Of a DNA stretch of 64,000 nt, positions 55,117 through 64,000 are shown piece by piece. Each line of letters opens with the position of its first letter. Positions within the stretch are counted from its first letter, which is position 1. The notes under the pieces were generated by a model, which was not told where the DNA came from, ran no database searches, and saw only the letters and a program-made list of their open reading frames with translations. The position numbers were made by a program, and so were the translations under genes. Location of the stretch: NCBI RefSeq assembly GCF_000317535.1, contig NC_020050.1:318543-382542 (forward strand), read 5' to 3'. The stretch is from Cylindrospermum stagnale PCC 7417 (lineage in GTDB: Bacteria; Cyanobacteriota; Cyanobacteriia; Cyanobacteriales; Nostocaceae).

Positions 55117-56424
55117 ATGTTGCCCCAAAAGAAAGAGCCAAATGGATGTGGATGCACCAATATTCCGTTCTCTATAATCATAGCTATTTTAGGAGGTGGT
55201 TATTGGTGGTTCAGCCAGAAAGGAAATTTAGATATCAGCAAATTTTTACCTCAGTGGCAACAAATTACTATTCCTTTTTTGAATCCTACGCCGATTGCTT
55301 CTTCCCCTACTCCTTCTTTATCAAGCACTGCCAATATCGCTCCTAATCATAAACAAGCTTCAATTAAAACAATCATACCTCAAACAACACCATTATCTCA
55401 AACAACACCATTATCTCAAACAACACCATTATCTCAAACAACACCATTATCTCAAATAACACCATTACCTCAAGCAACGCCATTACCTCAAACAACGCCA
55501 TTACCTCAAACAACGCCATTACCTCCAACTCCTTGGGAGAAAAAAGTCATTAGAGGAATTTATTTAAGTCGCTACCAAATCACTAATAATGCCGACGAAC
55601 AAACAATTCGTCAAAGAGTTCGTTACTATCACTCTCAAGGATTTAATACAATTATTCATGGTGTTTGGGGTAATGGGTGTACGATGTACAATAGCAAGGT
55701 TATGCAGCAAATGCTAGGTTATAAAAGTTGTCCAAACCTGTTTCAAGAGCAATGGCTAAATTGGCTGATTGATGAGGCGCATAAACAGGGAATGCAAGTC
55801 CACGCTTATTTTGAGAAAGGTATTAAAATAGATAAAAATAGCCCAATTTTTGATTTAGCAATTTCTCGGAAATGGATTGTTCCTGGTGTGGATAAAACAT
55901 ATCCTGGCATCGATCATTATGTCCTGGATGTAGAGATTCCTGAAGTTGCTAATTTCTTTAAAAATATCTTAGTAGAGTTCGTCCAGAGGTATCCAAAGAT
56001 TGATGCTGTGCAATGGGATGATTATCTAGGTTATTATGCTGAATTACCAGGCAAAGTAGATCGCACTGCTAAGTTAACTACTTTTTTGCAGCAAATCATA
56101 ATTGGGATGAAACAAGCTAATTCTTCAGTTAGTTTTGATATTTGTCATCATAATCCTTATTGGGCTAAACGATATTTCGCAGCAGATTGGCAAAAATGGA
56201 ATGTTGATAGAGTGTTTATTCAAGCTTATAACGATGCTAATTTCCAAGAGGAACTAAATTATGCTAAAAATTATGCGGGAGTTGCTATTACTGAGCGACA
56301 ATTCCATCGATTAAAAGAATTAGTAGATAACCCTGCCATCAAGAGTATTTTAGTTTTTCCTGGGTCTGGAAAACCAGAAGAAACAGCTTCCACCTTAAAC
56401 AGCTTGATGCAAAAAAACAACTAG
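55117..56424 (+). CDS. Membrane-anchored family-10-like glycosyl hydrolase
   Basis: 435 residues. A cytosolic start with CGC, one membrane segment ([16 protein letters not shown], about 18-33), then a Thr/Pro/Gln linker with eight [12 protein letters not shown] hexapeptides (about 88-137), then a catalytic TIM-barrel-like domain of the GHL10 (glycosylhydrolase-like) type: [62 protein letters not shown] and VFIQAYND. Likely faces the periplasm and acts on cell-wall or exopolysaccharide. Acidic residues in QWDDY are candidates for catalysis. Confidence 0.8.
   Translation: MLPQKKEPNGCGCTNIPFSIIIAILGGGYWWFSQKGNLDISKFLPQWQQITIPFLNPTPIASSPTPSLSSTANIAPNHKQASIKTIIPQTTPLSQTTPLSQTTPLSQTTPLSQITPLPQATPLPQTTPLPQTTPLPPTPWEKKVIRGIYLSRYQITNNADEQTIRQRVRYYHSQGFNTIIHGVWGNGCTMYNSKVMQQMLGYKSCPNLFQEQWLNWLIDEAHKQGMQVHAYFEKGIKIDKNSPIFDLAISRKWIVPGVDKTYPGIDHYVLDVEIPEVANFFKNILVEFVQRYPKIDAVQWDDYLGYYAELPGKVDRTAKLTTFLQQIIIGMKQANSSVSFDICHHNPYWAKRYFAADWQKWNVDRVFIQAYNDANFQEELNYAKNYAGVAITERQFHRLKELVDNPAIKSILVFPGSGKPEETASTLNSLMQKNN
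55381..55524 (+). repeat. 18-bp tandem repeat, eight units, in coding sequence
   Basis: Unit CAAACAACACCATTATCT; the first four are identical and the last four vary (CATTACCT, CAAGCAACG). Unit length divisible by three, so copy number can change without frameshift; it encodes the stalk between membrane and hydrolase domain. Confidence 0.92.
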
Positions 56425-56453
56425 AATGGGATGGGGTATCTCGTGGAAAAAAG

Positions 56454-57209
56454 ATGAAAACCAGAAAACTTGGTAAGCAAGGGCTAGAAGTTTCAGCACT
56501 GGGACTGGGTTGTATGGGAATGTCAGAGTTCTACAGTGGACGTGATGAGCAAGAAGCAGTAGCCACCCTGCACCGCGCATTGGAAATCGGTGTTAATTTC
56601 CTCGACACCGCAGATATGTATGGCCCTTTCACCAATGAGCAGTTAGTTGGTAAAGCAATCAAAGACCGTCGAGATCAGGTGATACTGGCGACAAAGTTTG
56701 GTAATATGCGAAGTGAAGATGGTGGTTTTCTAGGTGTCAACGGTAAACCAGAGTATGTTCATCAGTCCTGCGATGCCTCTCTAAAACGGCTGGGGGTTGA
56801 GGTGATTGACCTCTATTATCAGCATCGGGTTGACCCCACTGTGCCGATTGAAGACACCATTGGCGCAATGGCAGAATTAGTGCAGCAGGGTAAGGTGCGT
56901 TACATCGGTATGTCAGAAGCAGCGAGCGCAACAATTCGCCGCGCAAATGCTGTTTACCCAATTACAGCATTACAAACAGAGTACTCCCTTTGGAACCGTG
57001 ACCCAGAAGATGAAATTTTACCCACTGTGCGGGAATTGGGAATTGGGTTTGTTCCCTACAGTCCTCTAGGGCGTGGGTTCTTATCAGGTACTATCACCAG
57101 CCCTGATGACCTCGCATCTGATGACTATCGCAGATTTTCTCCCCGCTTTCAAGGTGAGAACTTCTACAAGGCGTCACCGTGGTCGGGTAGCAGGACTATA
57201 TCGCTATAA
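56454..57209 (+). pseudogene. Aldo/keto reductase, truncated by Tn3 element
   Basis: NADPH-dependent oxidoreductase of the AKR13/YakC type. Seen: [20 protein letters not shown], the catalytic Asp/Tyr ([18 protein letters not shown]), Lys in ILATKFG, His in [19 protein letters not shown], and [11 protein letters not shown]. Full proteins have about 325-330 residues. After [11 protein letters not shown] (57169) the terminal repeat of a Tn3-family element starts, and the last 13 residues are not family sequence. The missing 75-80 residues probably lie beyond the right edge of the window, on the far side of the transposon. Confidence 0.9.
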
Positions 57210-59573
57210 TCCCGCCCCCTCAGAACCGGACTTGCGCCTTGCAACGCATCCGGCTCAAGCAAGTCATAAACTACAAATTGTTCCAGAATGTATTTGCTGA
57301 TGGCAGTACAGATGTACGAGTTGTAGGTTGCCGTAATTGTCACCACCACCCTGAGATTTTGGCTTTTTATGATGAAGATGTAACTCCTCATCATTTAATA
57401 AAGATTCCCCGCATACAGGACAGACATATTGTTGCCTTTGGGCTATCTTCTGCCTACTTTTGATTAATTCGGATTTAGTTTTAGCTTCTTGCCGTTTAAT
57501 CCAATAGTCCCTTAATTTTGGGTCATCGGGTGATGATTTACCTTTAATAAGAATGTGCCTTTCAATCTTGAACCAGGCAAATTTTAACATATAGGCTCCG
57601 GTTTGTTTATTACCAAAAACCCATCGGTCAAATGGTCTATCAAGATTTAGATTTCCCCAGTATTTAGCCTTACGCCAGCTATCAGATTTATTCCGATGAG
57701 TGCGTTTGGCATACATTTTCTGCTTCTCATATAACCAGTGGTCAAGAGAATTGAAAATTTTTGAGGATACAGCAATTCGGAAGTAATTTGCTTGCCCCCG
57801 AATAATCGGATTGAGCTTTTTAATGACTGCATCTACTGGCTGACCTTTACAGTTAAGCCATTCGGAACGCAGTTCACTCCGAATATTTAACACAGACTTT
57901 TTACTAGGTTTAATTAACAGCTTCCATCCAGTTTTAGTGGTTTGGTCTTTATAGTGCCTGATATTGAAACCCAAAAAGTCAAACCCTTCTGTGAGATGCG
58001 ATATTTTGGTTTTCTCCAGGGAGAGGGTAAGCCCCCTGACTTGCATCCAATAATTAAGGATTTGAATAACATTTTTTGTATCTTCTTGTGTTTCACAGAA
58101 CACCACAAAATCATCGGCGTATCTCACCAAGGCTCTTGCTGCACGGAGTTCTCCATCCTTGTTATATTTAACTCCCAGAGCAGATTCCATACCGTGCAAA
58201 GCTATATTTGCTAACAACGGACTGACAACAGACCCTTGTGGTGTACCAGCATCTGTTGGATGCCATGAACCCGCTTCCATATATCCTGCTAGTAGCCATT
58301 GTTTAATTAATTCACGGGCTGGAAAGCCTGTTAAAAGCTCTAACAGAAAATTATGAGAAATGTTGTCAAAACATCCTTGAATGTCTGCATCTACTACCCA
58401 TTTCTTCCGTTTATTCGGACGAGCTAGGTTGTAGATACTTTCAATAGCATCATGGGGGCTACGTCCTGGTCGGAAACCGTAACTTGACCTTTCAAAAGTT
58501 GCTTCCCATTCGGGTTCCAAGGCATTTTTAACCATTGCCTGGATGGCACGGTCTTGTATTACTGGGATTCCTAAAGGTCGTTTCTTCCCATTAGCTTTTG
58601 GGATGTAAATTCGTCGTGCTGGTGATGATTTCCAAGGGGAATAATCAGTTAATTTATTTACTAACTGACCCCTGGCAGCAGTAGTTTTCACTACTACTTT
58701 ATCTATCCCTGGTGTATATCGACCTCTGTTGTACTGCGTCACTTTTCTAACGCTGACTAGGCGATTAGAATAGCTGCGTAGCATCAATTTCTGGAGAGAG
58801 CGTACCTTTTTCAGGTTGCCCTCAGTTTTTGCCCTAAAGATTCGCTGTCTCAAATTCCGAACAATCCGATTGGCTTTGTGCCAATTAACACAATTCCAAT
58901 CAGTCTGTCCCTTGGTTCGGTTTACAGTTGCCTGCATCTAACTTACACCTCGGTTTGAAATCATTACAACGGATATTGGTTGACTCACCTGCTTCCCGTC
59001 AGCACCCTTTCAGGTTGGACATCTGCCTTATCCACCGGGTTATGGATTTCCCTTGCCTTTCGGCTGGTGGCATTCGCTTTTGGAAGCATCCTTGACCCAC
59101 TGAAGAATTCGGCTTCCCTTACGGGTTGCTTACTGGGTAAATCCCAGACTTCATTGGGGTTACTACGTTACGCACGGATGAGATGTAATTGGGTAGGGTG
59201 TCCTCTCTACACCGGAGTGGTTGGTGTCCCAGTTCAGCTAAATTGGGGAGTTGAACCTTGACTGGATGATTTCGGGGCATTCAGTACATTCACTCGTATC
59301 ACCGTGTCAGCCTTTTCGATGACCTTTTCTAACGATGCCTTAACAAGGATTCATTTACATTCACCCATCCAATCTTTCCTTTGTCCGGTTACATTTTTAG
59401 GCTAAATGCTTCCTTGGGCTTTATTCCCCGCTTCACACACTGCCGTTACCAGTACTGCATGGGGGAATTAGGAACAGCCTTGGACACTAGACTGGAGGAA
59501 TCGGTTCCTCACTCATCTTCTGGAAGCTTTGTATATAGGGACTTCCAGCCCTTCGTGCGCCATCGTGTCGCAC
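57182..59573 (-). mobile_element. Group II intron in the Tn3 terminal repeat
   Basis: Self-splicing retroelement of about 2392 bp. 5' end GTGCGACACG at 59573, the standard start. 3' end: domain V (GAGCCGGATGCG, CGCAAGTCCGGTTC) at about 57254-57221, followed by domain VI and CTACCCGAC at 57182. Domains I-III (58938-59573) precede the reverse transcriptase ORF in domain IV. Removal joins the two parts of a 38-bp Tn3 end exactly. Confidence 0.92.
57264..58937 (-). CDS. ltrA: Group II intron reverse transcriptase/maturase with HNH
   Basis: 557 residues. RT motifs: RRIYIPKANGKKRPLGIP, FERSSYGFRPGRSPHDAI, WVVDADIQGCFDNISH, GTPQGSVVSPLLANIALHGM and the catalytic ALVRYADDFVVF; then the maturase (X) domain (NPIIRGQANYFRIAVSS) and a C-terminal HNH nuclease with CPVCGESL, LHLHHKKPKSQGG and LVHLYCHQQIH. 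All catalytic residues look intact, so the intron may be mobile. Start at ATG 58937 (MQATVNRTKGQTDWN). Confidence 0.95.
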   Translation of the reverse strand: MQATVNRTKGQTDWNCVNWHKANRIVRNLRQRIFRAKTEGNLKKVRSLQKLMLRSYSNRLVSVRKVTQYNRGRYTPGIDKVVVKTTAARGQLVNKLTDYSPWKSSPARRIYIPKANGKKRPLGIPVIQDRAIQAMVKNALEPEWEATFERSSYGFRPGRSPHDAIESIYNLARPNKRKKWVVDADIQGCFDNISHNFLLELLTGFPARELIKQWLLAGYMEAGSWHPTDAGTPQGSVVSPLLANIALHGMESALGVKYNKDGELRAARALVRYADDFVVFCETQEDTKNVIQILNYWMQVRGLTLSLEKTKISHLTEGFDFLGFNIRHYKDQTTKTGWKLLIKPSKKSVLNIRSELRSEWLNCKGQPVDAVIKKLNPIIRGQANYFRIAVSSKIFNSLDHWLYEKQKMYAKRTHRNKSDSWRKAKYWGNLNLDRPFDRWVFGNKQTGAYMLKFAWFKIERHILIKGKSSPDDPKLRDYWIKRQEAKTKSELIKSRQKIAQRQQYVCPVCGESLLNDEELHLHHKKPKSQGGGDNYGNLQLVHLYCHQQIHSGTICSL

Positions 59574-59625
59574 CCAAAACGGGAAAATTGTACGCTAAGG
59601 CTGAAACCTTTATCCAACAATAATT

Positions 59626-62605
59626 TCACCGATACTTGTTTGACTTCACCCGCAAGGGGCGCAAGTTGTCAAAACTGGTTGCCTGCTTCAAATTCCAGAC
59701 ATAATCACCAGTCAGATTAATATGCTCCCAACCCAACGGCGACAAATGTTGCAAATATTCTTCAGGAATATCCACACCCTGTTGCCTCAAATAATCAACA
59801 GCTTTTTCTAAGTACACTGTATTCCACAAAACTATCGCAGCAATCACCAAATTCAATCCACTGGCCCGATAAAATTGGTCTTCATAAGAGCGATCGCGCA
59901 CCTCACCCAGACGATTAAAAAACACCGCCCTTTTGAGAGTATGTTTCGCCTCACCCTTATTTAGTCCCGCCGTCGCTCGTCGTCGTAATTCAGGACTCTG
60001 CAACCATTCCAAAGTAAACAAAGTCCGCTCAATCCTCCCTAACTCCCGCAAAGCCAAAGCCAAACGATTCTGGCGAGGATAAGAAGCCAATTTCCTCAAC
60101 ATCAAAGAAGCCGTGACCGTCCCCGTGCGAATCGAACTAGCAAGCCGGAGAATCTCATCCCAAGACTCCTCAATCAATTTCACATTAATCTTGCCACCTA
60201 ACAGAGGTGACAAAACCTCTTCAGAAGAAGTAGGCTCAAAAGTATACAGTTTCTTATCAGGTAAATCGCGCATTCGCGGGGCAAATCTAAACCCCAACAG
60301 ATGGCACATAGCAAACACCTGCTCAGTATAGCCGCTTGTATCCGTATAATGCTCCTGAAGGGAGCAAATCACTCTCGTGATACAGCAAACCATCTAAAAC
60401 ATAAGTAGCATCCCTGACCGTTGCATTAATCACCTTGACATGAAAAGGCACATATTGGTCAGAAATATGCGTGTAAAAAATCACGCTTCTATCCTTACCA
60501 TACTTGGCATTGATTTCCTCATTAAAACTGCGATGTCCACCAGCTTTAAATCGCTGACCATCAGATGAAGAAGTTGTCCCATCACCCCAATAAGCAGCAA
60601 AAGGAACTTGTGTCTGGAAATTTACGACCTCTGCTAAAGCCTTAGAATAAGTCTCATCCCGAATATACCAATCTGCTACCCAAGCTAAACGCTCAAAAGA
60701 CATTCCTTGAGTAGCATCTGCCATTCGCGTTAAACCCAGATTAATTCCATCAGCCAGTAGCGCACTCAACAAAACAACCTTATCTTCTACTTCTGTTCCT
60801 AAATGTAAATGTGTAAAATGCTTAGTAAAATGAGTCCAAGAATCAACTTCCACCAACAAATCAGTCAGCTTTATTCTCGGTAATAAACTAGAGACTTTCC
60901 TACTGAACGCATCAACTTCAGTCGGCACAGCATTGGTGAGAGGAGTAATAATTAACCGTTCATCTTCTATTCTGACATCAACCAATTTGTCCTCTGCCAT
61001 CAAAGAAGAAACAATCGCTAATTGTTCCGCCAATTCCAGTGAGCGTTGTTCAATATAGGTAGTGAAATCTGTCGGCACTGCCACAGGTATTGTGTGAGAA
61101 GAACGCATTGACTGCCATGAAGTATCCGTTAACAGATAATCTTCAAAATCTTGGAACTGCTTCGAGCCTGCTACCCAAATATCCCCAGAACGTAAACCAC
61201 TGCGTAACTCAGCCAAAGCACACATCTCATAGTAGTGACGGTCAATGGTATCACCTTTAAATACGTGTTTTGACCAACGCGGTTTAACAAAACTGGTTGG
61301 AGCCGATTCCGGTATATTTCTTCGTCCAGAAATATTTAATTCTTTAATCACTGACAAAGCTTCGATAACTGGTAAACTAGCAGTTGTCGCTTTAAATTCA
61401 AACGTCTCCAACAACCTCGGTGTATATCTTCGCAACTGTGAATAACGGTGATCTAGCAGTTCAAGATAATCAAAATCTGCGGGTCTAGCTAACTTTTCAG
61501 CTTCAGCAACACTAGTGATAAACTTTTCCCAATCTAATACTGATTCAATCGCTTGATAGGCATCAATTAACTCATCTCTAGCGGCAATTATCGCCTTTCC
61601 CACCTGAGCATACAGTCGCACTTTCTCATTAATCGCTTTGCCATCACGTTGAAACTTATCACCATGCTGATGCTCACTTTTGTTAAACAATTTACCCATC
61701 ATTTTATCGTGCATTTCTATGGCATAATCAACCAATGACGCACTCCATTCAATCAGAAAAGCCACTAAAATGGCATAGCGTCTCAATTCATCTAACCTAG
61801 ATAGGTGAGCGGGTGTAGACTTCGCACCAGTTTTGGTAAATTGCAACAGCCGATTTTGGTGTACTCGTTTTAAACATCCAGTTGAGAGATGGAGATGACG
61901 AATAAACTCTAGTCGTTCTACAACTTTTAAAAAGTTTCTAGGATTAGCAAGACCAGGTGGTTGACGCAGCCAAATTAAATCAGTCAGCTTTTTATCAGGC
62001 TCTACAACTAATAACTTATCTAGTGCGGTCTTTTGTAATGTTGTCAAATTTTTAGTCAACTCCAGACATACTAATTTTTGAGCGCGATGTCTGACTTCCC
62101 AGGCTAAACGTTCTACCGTAGAAATAGCTGGAATAATAATTTGGCGCAAGCGCATTTCATCAATTAACGCCCCCACAAGCGCCATCCCTTTATCTGAGGA
62201 GATGGCAAAAGGTAATAACCATTTCGAGAGTTGTTTGTATGTAGATGTATTAAAAGTCAGAAATCCAAAGTTATTTTGTATTTCTGCCAAATGTTCACGT
62301 CGAGTTGTATCCCTTTGGGAATATTCGGTGATGATTGTCGGGTCAAGTTTTAATTGGGATACAATATAAAAAAGTACGGATTCCGGGACTATTTCTCCTA
62401 AAACCCAAACCCGACCCGGAAAGCGCAGGTAACACAACTGTACGGCGAAACCAAGCCGATTGTGTGGTCTACGGCGCTCTTTTATAACCTTGAGTTCGTC
62501 ATTGCTAAAAGTATAGTAGCGAGCTATATCTCTGGCAGTTATAGAATTGGGAATTTCAGTAAATTGTAGCCGTTGTGCTGGAGATAAAAGTTCACGAGTT
62601 GCCAA
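59626..62605 (-). pseudogene. tnpA: Tn3-family transposase TnpA, one-base frameshift
   Basis: Catalyses replicative transposition by binding the 38-bp ends. N-terminal DUF4158 (LQFTEIPNSITARDIARYYT, RPHNRLGFAVQLCYLRFPG). Catalytic core: AYWGDGTTSSSDGQRF (Asp), FYTHISDQYVPFHVKVI (Asp) and, in the second frame, [20 protein letters not shown] (Glu). At about 60358 an extra C (CTCCCTT where CTCCTT reads L-L-Q-E-H-Y) shifts the frame: the first ORF ends at 60323 in [10 protein letters not shown], the second (to 59626) continues [13 protein letters not shown] to NLRPLR. About 990 residues if repaired, the usual length. Either inactivated or a sequence error. Confidence 0.93.
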
Positions 62606-62639
62606 TTAGATACCTATAGATTTGGTTTTAAGAAGTAGT

Positions 62640-63095
62640 TTAATTTTGTTTGTAAGAAGCGCCACAGTAAGGGCAAAATTTGAATTTCAGCGACATAATT
62701 GGTTCATTGCAACTAACACATCGATTCCGTAAGGCTGTACCACAAGCAAAGCAATATTTCGACCGTAAATCAGTCCACATTTGGTCAGGGGTAGTCCCTG
62801 GAGTCCAACATTTAGGGCAAAACTTTAATGTAGTTATTATCTCTAGGGGGACTTTCTTCGCCGCTGCATCCAGGTAATCCGTTGGTATCCCCAATGCAGA
62901 GGCTAAACCGCTTTTAGCTTTTTGATTGAGCCTATTCGTTTGCCCACCTTCTATTTTGCGGATGGTCTGGATGTGTATTTGTGCTTTTAAACTCAACTCT
63001 TTTTGGGTTAAGTTCTGCTTGACTCGCAACCTGTGGACGTAATCAGCTAGGGCTTCATCCCCAAAAGGAAGTGCATCTTGTTCTGCTACCACCAT
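62640..63095 (-). CDS. Xre-type regulator with zinc ribbons
   Basis: 151 residues. HTH of the Cro/C1 type (RLRVKQNLTQKELSLKAQIH, IQTIRKIEGGQTNRLNQKAK), then four zinc-binding knuckles: CPKC, CFAC, CVSC and CPYC (from about residue 93 to the end). It lies 34 bp upstream of tnpA on the same strand, so it is probably co-transcribed, and diverges from the recombinase gene. Likely regulator of the transposon genes. Confidence 0.85.
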   Translation of the reverse strand: MVVAEQDALPFGDEALADYVHRLRVKQNLTQKELSLKAQIHIQTIRKIEGGQTNRLNQKAKSGLASALGIPTDYLDAAAKKVPLEIITTLKFCPKCWTPGTTPDQMWTDLRSKYCFACGTALRNRCVSCNEPIMSLKFKFCPYCGASYKQN

Positions 63096-63181
63096 GAAAA
63101 TATATCTAAAAATGTATTTATTAATGATAATTTAACATCTACACTTTTAGGACATAAATGCCAAAAGTCTGATAAAAAGTG
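63096..63181. promoter_or_regulatory. Divergent intergenic region, candidate resolution site
   Basis: 85 bp between the divergent regulator/tnpA unit and the tyrosine recombinase. It must hold both promoters. In TnpI-type Tn3 elements the internal resolution site lies next to tnpI, so it is expected here. I see no clear inverted core by eye. Confidence 0.35.
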
Positions 63182-64000
63182 ATGATTACTTTAGCGTCTT
63201 TAGCCACAGCGTTTTTAGAACGACCGGGATTAGCTAAGAGTACTCTGCGTTCATATCAGTCTACCTTAATCCCGTTGCTCTCCGAGTACGGCCGATGGTC
63301 AGTAGAAATCATCAATAGGCAAGTTTTGCAGGAATATCTCAATCGTTTAACTGATGTTTCTTATACTACCCACCATCGTCATCAAGCTGTGATTACGGCT
63401 TTGTTTAATTTTGCTGTGGATATGGGATATCTCAAATCTAATCCGGTTGCCGGACTGACAAGACGCAAGCCCAGTCGAGAGCAAGGAGAACACGCTACAG
63501 CGGAGGCTGTGCGCTATCTTACGTCCAACCAATTAAGTATTCTGTATCATGTCATCAAAAAAGATGCGCGGTTGTCTGCATTGGTGCGTTTGTTACATAG
63601 TAGCGGTGCTAGGATTGCTGAGGTGCTGGCTCTAAATTTAGAGCAAATAGATTTCAAAGCCAGGAAATTCCAGGTTGTTGGCAAGGGTAACAAGCAACGG
63701 TGGTGTTTTTACAGTGAAGTGACGCAAATCAGTCTAAATCACTACTTTAAATATTACAGACATCCAACCCATCCAGCCCTGTTTACTGCTCAACAGCCAA
63801 AAAATTTGGTTGTCTCCCGTCTTTCTTACCGCATGGCGCATAAATCCTGGACAAGTTTGATTGGGAATACGACCGAACTCCAGGGGGTTCGACTTCATGA
63901 TTTACGGCACACTTTTGCTACAGAGCGGGTGGGACTGATGGGAATTGAAGAACTTAGGGCATTGATGGGACATGAGAGCATTCAGACAACGTTACGGTAT
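63182..64000 (+). CDS. Tyrosine recombinase (TnpI/XerC-like), runs off the edge
   Basis: 273 residues visible from the ATG 63182 (MITLASLATAFLERPGL). SAM-like N-terminal domain (KSTLRSYQSTLIPLLSEYG), then the catalytic core: HSSGARIAEVLALNLEQID (first Arg), LHDLRHTFATERVG (His, Arg) and LMGHESIQTTLRY (second His). The nucleophilic Tyr would follow within 10-20 residues beyond the window. Within a Tn3-family element it would act as the cointegrate resolvase (TnpI type). The frame is open to the last base. Confidence 0.92.
   Translation, partial: MITLASLATAFLERPGLAKSTLRSYQSTLIPLLSEYGRWSVEIINRQVLQEYLNRLTDVSYTTHHRHQAVITALFNFAVDMGYLKSNPVAGLTRRKPSREQGEHATAEAVRYLTSNQLSILYHVIKKDARLSALVRLLHSSGARIAEVLALNLEQIDFKARKFQVVGKGNKQRWCFYSEVTQISLNHYFKYYRHPTHPALFTAQQPKNLVVSRLSYRMAHKSWTSLIGNTTELQGVRLHDLRHTFATERVGLMGIEELRALMGHESIQTTLRY

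Larger units (their letters stand above)
57170..64000. mobile_element. Tn3-family transposon (left part), with TnpI-type recombinase
   Basis: Starts at a 38-bp terminal repeat split into 57170-57181 (GGCGTCACCGTG) and 59574-59599 (CCAAAACGGGAAAATTGTAC then GCTAAG) by a group II intron. ACGCTAAG is the conserved inner end of Tn3-family repeats, and the sum 12+26 is exactly 38. Then tnpA (leftward), an Xre/zinc-ribbon regulator and a tyrosine recombinase (rightward). Layout like Tn4430/Tn5401, where TnpI resolves cointegrates. The right end is outside the window. Confidence 0.85.

Noticed and set aside
55381..55524. Short repeats that could be taken for a CRISPR array
   Set aside because: They are contiguous 18-bp units without spacers and code for a PLSQTT stalk. 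No CRISPR array is seen anywhere in the window, even near tnsAB.
58938..59573. Plus-strand ORFs between the intron RT and tnpA
   Set aside because: They fall in the ribozyme domains of the group II intron, which is structured non-coding RNA on the minus strand.
1..64000. tRNA or rRNA genes
   Set aside because: None recognised by eye on either strand; no cloverleaf or rRNA core sequence was seen, though an exhaustive scan was not possible.

Overview
The window reads as accessory DNA, probably plasmid or plasmid-like, of a filamentous (Nostoc-type) cyanobacterium. The grounds are scattered GCGATCGC (HIP1) octamers, typical cyanobacterial families (TnsA-TnsB fusion, AAA-WD40 and pentapeptide proteins, RarA-methyltransferase fusion, Rpn/DUF4351 protein, DOPA-dioxygenase-like protein), small GC-rich dispersed repeats of the kind known from Nostoc, a ParA/ParB pair next to twin palindromes, and a very heavy load of insertion sequences and MITEs. 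The assignment to genus and to a plasmid is inference.

Layout. 0.3-8.8 kb is a graveyard of mobile DNA: a frameshifted IS110, an integrase scrap, IS630 copy 1, a small DUF5674 pair, a decayed Tn7-like element (TnsAB fusion with a lost catalytic Glu and a deleted C-terminal region, end-like repeats, a broken small regulator), and IS605, Tn3 and IS630 scraps. 8.8-18.4 kb is a leftward run that looks like a sulfation gene cluster: GNAT, PLP decarboxylase (split by an IS630), APS kinase, three PAPS-type sulfotransferases, an ASST-like beta-propeller and an Asp-hydroxylase-like oxygenase; part of it is a tandem duplication. 18.4-20.3 kb is non-coding and full of repeats. 20.3-22.6 kb holds a pentapeptide/AAA pair. 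22.7-26.8 kb holds a GH31 protein resembling alpha-1,4-glucan lyase with a cupin-like neighbour. 27.6-32.7 kb is one 1678-residue protein with a toxin-like hydrophobic segment, a zinc ribbon and about seven C-terminal helical repeats. 32.9-36.5 kb is an AAA-WD40 protein.

36.7-44 kb holds a nested IS110/IS630/MITE, then parA-parB with palindromic sites, a Ycf46-like AAA ATPase carrying an in-frame repeat insertion, and a fresh IS66. 44-52 kb is a mix of small genes and gene scraps (TPR, NACHT C-terminus, histidine kinase tail, Rpn/DUF4351 remnant, HNH) with IS5 and IS630 copy 3. 52-57 kb has a rarA-methyltransferase fusion (one-base frameshift), a family-10-like glycosidase and an aldo/keto reductase cut by a Tn3-family transposon that runs off the right edge. 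That transposon's 38-bp terminal repeat is itself split by a group II intron; it also carries tnpA (one-base frameshift), an Xre/zinc-ribbon regulator and a tyrosine recombinase.

The leads I rate highest are: (1) three copies of a ~140-bp intergenic block, each ahead of a different leftward unit (sulfation cluster, cupin/glucan lyase, 1678-residue protein), which suggests shared control; (2) the sulfation cluster; (3) the 1678-residue protein; (4) the glucan-lyase/cupin pair; (5) the group II intron sitting exactly inside a Tn3 terminal repeat. Four single-base indels break otherwise conserved genes (near 961, 50160, 53898 and 60358), so sequencing errors should be excluded before calling these pseudogenes.
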